Source of the DNA: Lentimicrobiaceae bacterium
Lineage (GTDB): Bacteria > Bacteroidota > Bacteroidia > Bacteroidales > WCHB1-69
Assembly (NCBI GenBank): GCA_009787485.1
Contig: WQWP01000018.1
Span: forward strand, 1-24,553
DNA: 24,553 bases
Direction of reading: 5' to 3'
Positions within the stretch are counted from its first letter, which is position 1. Each line of letters starts with the position of its first letter. Shown here piece by piece: positions 1-6,451 of the stretch. Position numbers and translations under genes: made by a program. Below the pieces are notes generated by a model. The model worked only from the letters and a program-made list of their open reading frames with translations. It made no database searches and had not been told where the DNA came from.

Positions 1-3
1 ATC

Positions 4-21
4 GCGCTTTCAGCGCTTTTT
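4..21 (+). terminator. Possible intrinsic terminator at window edge
   Basis: A short hairpin (GCGCT, loop TTC, AGCGC) is followed by five T's on the plus strand. It would end a plus-strand gene lying left of the window. The stem is only 5 bp and the context is cut off, so the call is weak. From here to 234 I see no gene, only AT-rich sequence ending in the simple repeat that reaches the tolC-like stop codon. Confidence 0.3.
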
Positions 22-220
22 CATAAAAACAGAATAAAGCATCTGCAAAAATTTACAGATTTCAGAGACATCTCTACTGGATAAAACGCCTATAAATCAA
101 CTGCTTAATAAATCTGATTACCAAAATGTCAAAGAACGTGATTGTATGTTATTGTTATTCAATTAGATAAAACGCGACACTACTGTAATCGTATAAAAAA
201 TACTTTTCCTTTTTCATCTC

Positions 221-241
221 TTAATTCTTAATTGTTAATTA
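221..241. repeat. 21-bp AT-rich repeat, copy 1 (over a stop codon)
   Basis: These 21 bases (built of TTAATT/CTTAATTG units) are identical to 3812-3832. Both copies cover the stop codon of a minus-strand gene (235-237 and 3830-3832). A related, longer run lies at 1548-1582. The repeat is part of a family of AT-rich simple repeats in the intergenic spaces of this genome. Confidence 0.7.
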
Positions 242-1542
242 TTAATTCTCAACCCTCCATTCTCAATTCTCAATTGAAAAATCGTTTGCAACAAATGAAG
301 TTCGTGCAATGTTTTAATTTGTAGTGCAATATTTTCGTTGGTTACATCTCTCAAATAATCACTTACGGTTAGTGTGCCGTTTTCTACTTTTGCTGCTGAG
401 GTATTTTTTATTCTTGTGCGTAATTCAATAATTTCATCATCTTGTTTTAGAAGTTCTTTATATTTTTCAATATCAGCGTTTTGCTGTGTGAGTTTTTGTT
501 GTGTGTTAAATAGAAAAATTTCTTTTTGAATTTCGATATTTTTTTGAAGATTAACCAAACTCCTTTTATCCTCCTGCATGGTATATAAGCCGCCGAAATT
601 CCACGAAAGATTAAGTCCGCCAATAAAATAAGGCGTAAATCCCGATTTAAACATATTCAATCCCGGGTTGCCTAATGCCCCTGTGGCAAATAAGGCTATG
701 CGCGGCATCCCTTTAGTGTAAAGCATTTGTGATTGAATTTCAAACTGTTTGTTTTGTGCTGAAAAAAGTTTTAGCTCGGGTCTGTTTTTAATTTCGGTTT
801 TAATTTCAACTAATTGTGGGCGAGCTAAATCTGCTGGATTCGCAATCGTTTCGCCAATAAATGCGCTTAGTACCGCCATGCCCGCTTTTTGGTATGATCT
901 CATTTCCGTTGCCCGTTGTTTTGCATCTAATATACTCACTTTCACATTATCCAAATCGGAACGTAACGCAATGCCGTTTTCGACGTAACTTTCAATAATC
1001 TTGTAGTTTCGTTCCAATTCTTCAATAAATAATTGGTTTTGTTTAAGTTGTTCGTTTAAAGTTAAAATATTAAAGTACAATTGATTTACTTGAGAATAGA
1101 GCGCATACAAATTTACTTCGGTTTGTTCTCTGTTCACATCGGCGTTTGCGGTTGCCATTTTCTTTTGAGTCGCCATTATTCCACCATCCCAAAGAACTTG
1201 CGATAGATTAAGCGCAATATTGTACTGGTCTTTCGTTGGAAACGCTACACCGGTAATGCCCATATTGTCAATCATTTCAAGAAATTTGTCGGGAAATGTG
1301 GTAACATCGCTCTGCCAAGAGGCTTTACCGGTAAGTGATGCCTGGGGCAACCAGTTTTTGTTCGTTGCGGCAATATTATACGTTTTCGCCTGCTCAATTA
1401 AGTCGTATTGCTTGATGAGCGGATAATTTGCCCGCGCCTTTTCGTAACACGCTTCAAGGCTCAACTGTGCGAAAGAATTGAGAATTGAGAATTGAGAATT
1501 GAGAATTAAAAGTGTGATAATAATAAGATTACGATGTTTCAT
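235..1542 (-). CDS. TolC family outer membrane efflux protein
   Basis: A 435-residue outer membrane factor of the TolC/OEP family, expected to form the trimeric barrel and periplasmic tunnel of a tripartite efflux pump or type I exporter. It has a signal peptide (about residues 1-25, ending SFAQ) and then long amphipathic helical stretches in two similar halves, with the typical opening LSLEACYEKARANYP. Length fits the family. It follows the TetR gene by 90 bases on the same strand, a usual arrangement for a regulated pump; the membrane-fusion and inner-membrane partners would lie left of the window. The hydrophobic core and end of the signal peptide (ILNSQFSILNS) and the C-terminus (LRIENGGLRINN) are both encoded by a GAATTGA-type simple repeat. 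Family is clear; the substrate cannot be read from sequence. Confidence 0.9.
   Translation of the reverse strand: MKHRNLIIITLLILNSQFSILNSFAQLSLEACYEKARANYPLIKQYDLIEQAKTYNIAATNKNWLPQASLTGKASWQSDVTTFPDKFLEMIDNMGITGVAFPTKDQYNIALNLSQVLWDGGIMATQKKMATANADVNREQTEVNLYALYSQVNQLYFNILTLNEQLKQNQLFIEELERNYKIIESYVENGIALRSDLDNVKVSILDAKQRATEMRSYQKAGMAVLSAFIGETIANPADLARPQLVEIKTEIKNRPELKLFSAQNKQFEIQSQMLYTKGMPRIALFATGALGNPGLNMFKSGFTPYFIGGLNLSWNFGGLYTMQEDKRSLVNLQKNIEIQKEIFLFNTQQKLTQQNADIEKYKELLKQDDEIIELRTRIKNTSAAKVENGTLTVSDYLRDVTNENIALQIKTLHELHLLQTIFQLRIENGGLRINN
1480..1508. repeat. Tandem ATTGAGA microsatellite inside signal peptide codons
   Basis: About four tandem units of GAATTGA lie within the 5' end of the TolC-family gene and encode the LNSQFSILNS stretch of its signal peptide. 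A degenerate relative covers the 3' end of the same gene at about 241-275. Confidence 0.75.
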
Positions 1543-1594
1543 ATTCTCTTAATTTTTAATTGTTAATTATTAATTATTAATTTTGTTCGATATT

Positions 1595-1611
1595 TTTGTT
1601 TAACAGTTTTG
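1595..1611. promoter_or_regulatory. Candidate TetR operator upstream of the tolC-like gene
   Basis: On the minus strand this reads CAAAACTGTTAAACAAA, matching 16 of 17 bases of the site at 2258-2274 in front of the tetR gene. One motif in front of both the regulator and its presumed target suggests a shared operator. This is inferred from position and similarity only. Confidence 0.45.
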
Positions 1612-1632
1612 TCTATTTGATTGCAAAAAAAT

Positions 1633-2253
1633 TTACGGTCTTAAGGCATTTAATATAAATTCTACATTGCTTTTACATCTTTCATGAAGAAAGTTTTCCA
1701 AACTTTCAGCTTCAGCAAAATGCGCATTTTCTTTCAAAACAGGCAACGCAATAAATGTAGCAATATTGATTGAAAGAACGTTCATCAATAAATTCTGAAA
1801 TGCGATTGGGCGAACTGTGCCTTTTGTGATTTCGGTAGTGAGCATTTTTTCGATAGTAGATAAAAAGGGGAATAAATGCGGGAAAAGTATTTTGATAGCC
1901 CATTCGCGGTTTTCTTTGTTCGATACAATTTCTCTAAAAACAAACATAGGAAGTTGCGGATTTTGCATCAAAAATTTGAATTGTGTTTCAATCAGAAGCC
2001 TCAATGTTTCCCTAAGGTCAGTATTTTGCTCAAATACCACGTTGAACATTTGAGTAAGTGTTTGCACCTTTTCTTTAAACACTTTTTGAAACAATTGTTC
2101 TTTTGTGCGGAAATAGTAATGTAGCATTGAATGACTTACGCCTGCGCGTTTTGCAATGGCTACCGTTTTAGCATTGCCGTACCCTTTTTCGAGAAACTCC
2201 GCTTCTGCAGCTTCGAGAATGATTTGCTCGGTGTTTACTTCGTTATTATCCAT
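1633..2253 (-). CDS. TetR/AcrR family transcriptional regulator
   Basis: A 206-residue TetR-type regulator, usually a repressor released by a small ligand. The N-terminal helix-turn-helix spans about residues 28-50 (KTVAIAKRAGVSHSMLHYYFRTKEQLF), including the family's Y-Y-F-x-x-K-E-x-L-F signature. The rest is the variable all-helical ligand-binding and dimerisation domain, and the length is typical. It lies directly upstream of the TolC-family gene on the same strand, so it probably controls that efflux system and itself. A TATTTTTG -7 element at 2299-2292 and a repeated TGTCAAACAAA motif between that promoter and the start codon support autoregulation. The ligand is unknown. Confidence 0.9.
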   Translation of the reverse strand: MDNNEVNTEQIILEAAEAEFLEKGYGNAKTVAIAKRAGVSHSMLHYYFRTKEQLFQKVFKEKVQTLTQMFNVVFEQNTDLRETLRLLIETQFKFLMQNPQLPMFVFREIVSNKENREWAIKILFPHLFPFLSTIEKMLTTEITKGTVRPIAFQNLLMNVLSINIATFIALPVLKENAHFAEAESLENFLHERCKSNVEFILNALRP

Positions 2254-2257
2254 GTTA

Positions 2258-2274
2258 TTTGTTTGACAGTTTTG
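2258..2274. promoter_or_regulatory. Candidate TetR autoregulatory operator
   Basis: On the minus strand this reads CAAAACTGTCAAACAAA. The core TGTCAAACAAA occurs twice in direct orientation with a 13-bp step just upstream of the tetR start, and GACAGAATTGTC, a small palindrome, adjoins it. A 16/17 copy lies before the tolC-like gene. Confidence 0.45.
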
Positions 2275-2291
2275 TTTGACAATTCTGTCGG

Positions 2292-2299
2292 CAAAAATA
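2292..2299 (-). promoter_or_regulatory. -7 promoter element for tetR
   Basis: TATTTTTG on the minus strand, matching the Bacteroidota -7 consensus TAnnTTTG, about 39 bases upstream of the tetR start. No clear -33 TTTG was found at the ideal spacing. Confidence 0.5.
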
Positions 2300-2353
2300 G
2301 AATAATTTTAATATGCTTTCATTTTATCGAATTTTTTCTGCGTTATAGAAGGA

Positions 2354-2947
2354 TTAAAACGAATCAAACTCTGTTTGAGAATCGTTCCAAATTTGATCAC
2401 CCGTAAAATCTTCATCAAAAGCATCTTCTTCTGCTTCCTCTAATAGGTCGTTCAAAAAATCGTCCTCGGGATTGGCTGTAGGATTTTCGTCGGATTTTGG
2501 CAGTATGCCTTCCAACAAAGTACAGCGCGGATACACCGCGTTTTCTTTTGCCGGCAATGTTTTCAGCAATTCTATGTAAAAAACTTTGGGATGAATAAAA
2601 TCATATTCATACATAATATGCTGATGCGGGTCAGTGATAAAATCTTTCAAAATCGCATCTCTCATAATATATTTCGGAATGTTTGAGGCAATTGAAAACT
2701 CTTCTTCTTCCTCATAAGTTGGCGTTTCCGATGTTCTTTCATCCTGCATATCAATGAGCGTAACCTCTTGTTTCTTGTTCCATTTGGCATCGCAAATGGA
2801 AAACGAAGCTAACTCATGTCCGGTTAGGCCGATAGAATCATAGAGGATTTGATGAAAGGACTCGAAATTATCGGAAGATAAGATTTCGATGTTGCGCTCG
2901 AAGCTTTCTACTTCGTCGAAGGAAATTTTAAATTTGTAATAGTACAT
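2354..2947 (-). CDS. Plasmid pRiA4b ORF-3-like family protein
   Basis: A 197-residue protein resembling the pRiA4b ORF-3/IS1096 TnpR-like family common in Bacteroidota. The N-terminus (YYYKFKISFDEVESFERNIEI) and the phrase SFHQILYDSIGLTGHELASF match the family's opening beta strand and helix; further along is HQHIMYEYDFIHPKVFYIEL. The C-terminal 35 residues or so are strongly acidic (EDDFLNDLLEEAEEDAFDEDF), as often seen in this group. Despite the family name there is no sign of a transposon here. It sits between tetR and yebC on the same strand with simple-repeat spacers on both sides. Biochemical function is unknown. Confidence 0.7.
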   Translation of the reverse strand: MYYYKFKISFDEVESFERNIEILSSDNFESFHQILYDSIGLTGHELASFSICDAKWNKKQEVTLIDMQDERTSETPTYEEEEEFSIASNIPKYIMRDAILKDFITDPHQHIMYEYDFIHPKVFYIELLKTLPAKENAVYPRCTLLEGILPKSDENPTANPEDDFLNDLLEEAEEDAFDEDFTGDQIWNDSQTEFDSF

Positions 2948-2974
2948 TATTTTATTTTTGGGTATAGTTTATAG

Positions 2975-3053
2975 TTTGTAGGGTTAAAAATTTAAGAATT
3001 TAAAGATTTAAAGATTTAAGGGTTGAAGTTTGAGAATATTAAATTTTTAAATT
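2975..3053. repeat. AT-rich TTTAAAGA-type simple repeat
   Basis: The spacer between yebC and the ORF-3-like gene is mostly imperfect units of TTTAAAGA/TTTAAGAA. A similar GTTTAAGG/GTTTAAAG run lies at 3769-3794 upstream of yebC. No gene or recognisable promoter was seen in it. Confidence 0.6.
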
Positions 3054-3764
3054 TTAAATCATATTGTGGTAAACGTTGGTTACATCGTCATCTTCTTCAA
3101 TGCGTTCAAGGAGTTTTTCTACTTCTGCTTTTTGGTCGTTGGTGAGTGTTTTCATGTCGTTAGGAATTCTTTCGAGTTTAAACTCTTTGATTTCGAATCC
3201 GTTTTCTTCTAAATGTTTTTGAAGAGGACCAAAACTTTGAAAATGGGCATAGATTAAGATCGTATCGTCTTCTTCAAAAATTTCATCTGCATCAAAATCT
3301 ATTAGTTCCAATTCTAATTCTTCTAAATCCACGCCCTCTTTTTTGGCGATGGTAAAGCGGCATTTTCTGTCGAAAATAAAATCGAGCATGCCTTGTGTGC
3401 CCAGCGTGCCGTTGAATTTATTGAAGTAGCTGCGAATATTAGCTACAGAGCGCTGGTTATTGTCTGTGGCTACTTCAATTACGATGCCTACACCATGTGG
3501 GGCATAGCCTTCAAATACCACTTCTTTATATTCGGAGGTATCTTTTTCAAAGGCTCTTTTGATGGCGCGTTCCACGTTTTCTTTCGGCATATTCTCTGCG
3601 CGTGCATTGTGAATGAGCAGCCTTAGCTTTGAGTTTGTGTTGGGATCGGGACCGCCGGTTTTGGCAGCCATAGTGATTTCACGTCCAAGTCGGGTAAACA
3701 CTTTTGCCATGTTGCCCCAACGCTTAAATTTGCGTTCTTTTCTAAATTCAAATGCTCTTCCCAT
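3054..3764 (-). CDS. yebC: YebC/PmpR family protein (TACO1-like)
   Basis: A 236-residue protein of the YebC/PmpR family, long annotated as a transcriptional regulator and more recently linked to relief of ribosome stalling on difficult peptides. The N-terminus has the family hallmark (MGRAFEFRKERKFKRWGNMAKVFTRLGREI) and the K-T-G-G-P-D-P-N-T-N-x-K-L segment, followed by ENMPKENVERAIKRA and YEGYAPHGVG-type sequence (here FEGYAPHGVGIVIEVATDN). The acidic C-terminal half (DADEIFEEDDTILIYA, ERIEEDDDVTNVYHNM) is also typical, and the length is standard. It is a housekeeping gene with no obvious functional partner beside it. Confidence 0.95.
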   Translation of the reverse strand: MGRAFEFRKERKFKRWGNMAKVFTRLGREITMAAKTGGPDPNTNSKLRLLIHNARAENMPKENVERAIKRAFEKDTSEYKEVVFEGYAPHGVGIVIEVATDNNQRSVANIRSYFNKFNGTLGTQGMLDFIFDRKCRFTIAKKEGVDLEELELELIDFDADEIFEEDDTILIYAHFQSFGPLQKHLEENGFEIKEFKLERIPNDMKTLTNDQKAEVEKLLERIEEDDDVTNVYHNMI

Positions 3765-3811
3765 ATATAAAAGTTTAAGGTTTAAAGTTTAAGGTAAAAA
3801 AACGACATCTT

Positions 3812-3832
3812 TTAATTCTTAATTGTTAATTA
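3812..3832. repeat. 21-bp AT-rich repeat, copy 2 (over a stop codon)
   Basis: Identical over 21 bases to 221-241. It covers the stop codon of the MCE-family gene (3830-3832). Confidence 0.7.
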
Positions 3833-4801
3833 CTGTTTATCTTTTTTTCCACCAAAAATAGTAACGTTAATATATTTTTTCGGATTTTGCTTGATATCCA
3901 CCAACAAATCATCCAAACTTTGCAGTGTATTTCCGAGTTTTGTATATAAATCATCTTCGTTCAATAATTTAGCTACATTTCCATCTCCTTCGTGCATTTT
4001 TCTAACGACCTCTTCTAATTGAAGCACTGTGCTATTCGCATTCACAATTACCTCTGCCACATTGGCTTTTGCGATCGAATCGGCAATTTGGTCGAAATTG
4101 GTCACAATCCGTCTTAACTCAGGAGATATTTCGGTAAGTGTTTCCGAAAACTTTGTTATTTCGTTTACTATTTTTCCAAATTTTTCTTTATTGTCTGTAA
4201 CTATTTGGTCTAATGAGGCGGTTACAGATTCAATATGGCTTAGGGTTTGCGCCAATTTTTCGCCGCCGTTTTGACTGTATAACAGATCTTTGAGCACTAC
4301 GGCAATCGTATCTACCGAAGATAAAATATTCGCGATTTGGTCTTTCATCGGCTCTATGCCTTCAAGCATCTGCGGAGCAACGATGCTGGTGATCGTGTCG
4401 CCGGGTCGTACAAATTCTGTGGCTGTTCCCAATTCCAAACGCACAATAATTCCGCCCAACATATCTTTCGACGTTACCTCAAAACGAGAATCTACAGGTA
4501 TTTGAATCTTGTCGTTAATGAGATATTCTGCCATAATGCGCACCGGATTGTTGCTAATGAGTTTCACTTTGGTTACCTTTCCGATAGGAAAACCTTGCAG
4601 ATAAATTACGGCTCCCGTATGCAACCCGCCACTGTTTTCATACACAGAATAATAAAACTCTTTTTTGCTGAATGTATCAATTCCCTTTAAGAAATTGGCT
4701 CCGAAATACAGGATAAGAATCGCTAAAATGCAGAACACAGCCACTTTAATGGATTTCGCATTTCGTTCGGAATGTTTAGGGGGTTTACTTTTTTCTTCCA
4801 T
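3830..4801 (-). CDS. MCE/MlaD family lipid-transport protein
   Basis: A 323-residue protein with a cytoplasmic basic N-terminus, one membrane anchor (about residues 18-36, VAVFCILAILILYFGANF), a single MCE domain (about 45-130, with YYSVYENSGGLHTGAVIYLQG and the PIGKVTKVKLI and VTSKDMLGGIIVRLELG strands), and a long helical tail (about 150-305). This is the MlaD-type plan: membrane-anchored MCE rings that carry lipids between the inner and outer membrane. The MlaE permease and MlaF ATPase are not adjacent, so they would be encoded elsewhere. A TATTTTTG element lies 21 bases upstream of the start. The family call is secure; the lipid cargo and direction of transport are not known. Confidence 0.88.
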   Translation of the reverse strand: MEEKSKPPKHSERNAKSIKVAVFCILAILILYFGANFLKGIDTFSKKEFYYSVYENSGGLHTGAVIYLQGFPIGKVTKVKLISNNPVRIMAEYLINDKIQIPVDSRFEVTSKDMLGGIIVRLELGTATEFVRPGDTITSIVAPQMLEGIEPMKDQIANILSSVDTIAVVLKDLLYSQNGGEKLAQTLSHIESVTASLDQIVTDNKEKFGKIVNEITKFSETLTEISPELRRIVTNFDQIADSIAKANVAEVIVNANSTVLQLEEVVRKMHEGDGNVAKLLNEDDLYTKLGNTLQSLDDLLVDIKQNPKKYINVTIFGGKKDKQ

Positions 4802-4821
4802 AGATTTTAAAAAATGAAGTG

Positions 4822-4829
4822 CAAAAATA
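4822..4829 (-). promoter_or_regulatory. -7 promoter element for the MCE gene
   Basis: TATTTTTG on the minus strand, 20 bases upstream of the MCE start codon, fitting TAnnTTTG. The nearest TTTG upstream is at a shorter spacing than usual. Confidence 0.5.
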
Positions 4830-4851
4830 GAAGAAAAATAATATCAAAACA

Positions 4852-4879
4852 GTAGAGACGGGGTGCGCCCCGTCTCTAC
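4852..4879. repeat. Perfect 12-bp-stem palindrome (GTAGAGACGGGG type)
   Basis: GTAGAGACGGGG, loop TGCG, then its exact reverse complement. It lies between the end of the GH16 gene and the start of the MCE gene. It has the look of a dispersed palindromic repeat and could also end GH16 transcription, since a TGTTTTG stretch follows on the minus strand. Confidence 0.7.
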
Positions 4880-4920
4880 ATCTCTATCACGAGAAAAATG
4901 ATACCATTTAAATGGTAAAA

Positions 4921-6000
4921 TTATTTGAGTTCATCAGGCTTTGGTTGCTCACCAAAACCACCACTACTACTACAAGGTGTTACATCCAGGTAGAGTTCTC
5001 TGCCGGTATCTACCTCAAAACCAGGTAATAGTGCAATAAAATCGGTTGCCCGTAAAGTAATATTGCTATTTGCCGGTATCGTTGTTTGGTTATCTAGGGT
5101 AATTGATTTTTTAACTGCGTAATTATAATTGGTAAAATTCGTAATTTTGGTAATCTCTGTCGTCTTATCGCATTTTAAGCTATAGACTTTTACATAATCA
5201 ACGTACATGTATTCTTGAAAATATGGAGAGGTTTGTGGGTGATATTGTCCATCATTTACTCCGTTTAGAATTGCTAAATTTAAAATAAGCCGAACCGGGT
5301 CCACTACTTTATGATCATTTAGAGAATATATTGGCTTCCCATCCAAATACCAAATTAGCCTGTTTTTGTCCCATTCTATAGCATACGTATGCCAGTCTGC
5401 GTAAGAAAAATTTGAAAGTTCATGGAATGTTCCAATATTATCTGTTGGATTATACGCTATGATCCTTGCTGTTACAAATCTATTAGGTGAATTATTTCTA
5501 GCAAAGATTTCACAAATGTCAATTTCGGCTGCGTTTGTGTGAGGATTGACCCATTGAGTTGTCCAAAAAGCAGGCCAAAATCCCCATTTTTTTCCATCTC
5601 TCCAAGGAAATTTAATCCGTGCCTCAATATAGCCGTATCGTGTGTTATATGCTGGATTGCTTGATACCCATCCTGATCTATATTTATACGTTTTTCCGGG
5701 AATACAGGGTTCGCATATCCAATTCGTGTTTGGAGCAGGAGTTGGACATGTAATAGGTGTATTATTTAATGCTATTACTAAATTACCACCGGAAACCCAA
5801 ACTTGATTGGCAAGATATAATTGAGGTTGCTGATTTGTTCCTCCCGCAGCGGCAGTATCTCCTCTACTCCATATATCTGAGTTAAAAGTGTTAAATTCAT
5901 CTTGCCATTTCAATTGCCAATGCGGATCATTGGCGGGAGTTTGAGAAAAAACAAGACCATATATCATGCAACAGAAAGTAAATATTGTTATTTTATTCAT
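4921..6000 (-). CDS. Secreted glycoside hydrolase family 16 (laminarinase-like)
   Basis: A 359-residue exported enzyme, expected to cleave beta-1,3 or mixed-linkage glucans. Signal peptide about 1-19 (ends VFSQ). The GH16 domain covers about 28-275: WQDEFN opening, RSGWVSS, YGYIEARIKFPW, WPAFWT, and the catalytic signature EIDICE with E159 (nucleophile), D161 and E164 (acid/base), the ExDxxE form typical of laminarinases. WHTYAIEWDKNRLIWYLDG and MYVDYVKVY close the jelly-roll. Residues about 295-345 (ITLDNQTTIPANSNITLRAT to FIALLPGFEVDTG) match the small coat-hanger-stack domain of Bacteroidota secreted proteins. Its start overlaps the upstream lipoprotein by 8 bases and has a strong Shine-Dalgarno site. 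The exact substrate is uncertain. Confidence 0.92.
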   Translation of the reverse strand: MNKITIFTFCCMIYGLVFSQTPANDPHWQLKWQDEFNTFNSDIWSRGDTAAAGGTNQQPQLYLANQVWVSGGNLVIALNNTPITCPTPAPNTNWICEPCIPGKTYKYRSGWVSSNPAYNTRYGYIEARIKFPWRDGKKWGFWPAFWTTQWVNPHTNAAEIDICEIFARNNSPNRFVTARIIAYNPTDNIGTFHELSNFSYADWHTYAIEWDKNRLIWYLDGKPIYSLNDHKVVDPVRLILNLAILNGVNDGQYHPQTSPYFQEYMYVDYVKVYSLKCDKTTEITKITNFTNYNYAVKKSITLDNQTTIPANSNITLRATDFIALLPGFEVDTGRELYLDVTPCSSSGGFGEQPKPDELK

Positions 6001-6409
6001 TTTTACCTCCTTTTTTAATCTTTGTACCCCTAATAGTATGTCCTATTGCACCATCGTGTTGTAGATATACCAAAAAACTTAAGTACATTGTACCCTTTTT
6101 ATCAAACCATCCATTTGGATATTTAATCGCACCATCTGTCCATATGGAACTTCCATTGGAATCAATCCATGCAGTTACTTTATCGTTCTCTGTATATTGA
6201 ATAATAATCTCGCTTTCAGAGCTACCAGGGGCTATTTTGCCTGAATAACAAACAGTTTCACTATCTAATAATTCCAAACGCGAATTCATGTAGGATATTT
6301 CCGTAACAAAATCCCAATCTCCGGTATATCTGTCACGATAATCTTTATCACAACCCTCAATAAGGAACATTATGAGTATAATTGCTGTTATTGTTGTTAA
6401 TTTTTTCAT
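5993..6409 (-). CDS. Small surface lipoprotein, unknown function
   Basis: The start is placed at the ATG giving MKKLTTITAIILIMFLIEGC, a 138-residue protein, rather than 11 codons earlier, because this gives a normal lipoprotein signal (lipobox IEGC, lipidated Cys about 20). The residues after the Cys (DKDYRD) are K/D-rich, like the Bacteroidota lipoprotein export signal, so surface display is likely. The rest looks like a small beta-rich domain (YTGDWDFVTEISYM, GKIAPGSSESEIIIQYTEN); I do not recognise a family. The last codons (GGKNE) encode the ribosome binding site of the next gene, and the stop overlaps its start, so the pair is translationally coupled with the GH16 enzyme. Confidence 0.75.
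   Translation of the reverse strand: MKKLTTITAIILIMFLIEGCDKDYRDRYTGDWDFVTEISYMNSRLELLDSETVCYSGKIAPGSSESEIIIQYTENDKVTAWIDSNGSSIWTDGAIKYPNGWFDKKGTMYLSFLVYLQHDGAIGHTIRGTKIKKGGKNE
6005..6012 (-). promoter_or_regulatory. Strong Shine-Dalgarno site for the GH16 gene
   Basis: AAGGAGGT on the minus strand lies 4 bases before the GH16 ATG, within the last codons of the lipoprotein gene. Bacteroidota genes generally lack such sites, so it is notable and fixes the start at 6000. Confidence 0.7.
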
Positions 6410-6437
6410 AATTAATCTTTTTGGTTTATATTTTGCC

Positions 6438-6445
6438 TGCAAAAG
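6438..6445 (-). promoter_or_regulatory. -7 promoter element for lipoprotein-GH16 pair
   Basis: TACTTTTG on the minus strand, 28 bases upstream of the lipoprotein start, matches TAnnTTTG. It could give the lipoprotein and GH16 genes a promoter besides read-through from the upstream gene. Confidence 0.4.
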
Positions 6446-6451
6446 TAATTA

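Noticed and set aside
2354..2947. Transposon resolvase, as the IS1096 TnpR label might suggest
   Set aside because: No resolvase Ser motif, no transposase and no inverted repeats nearby; the label is a family name only.
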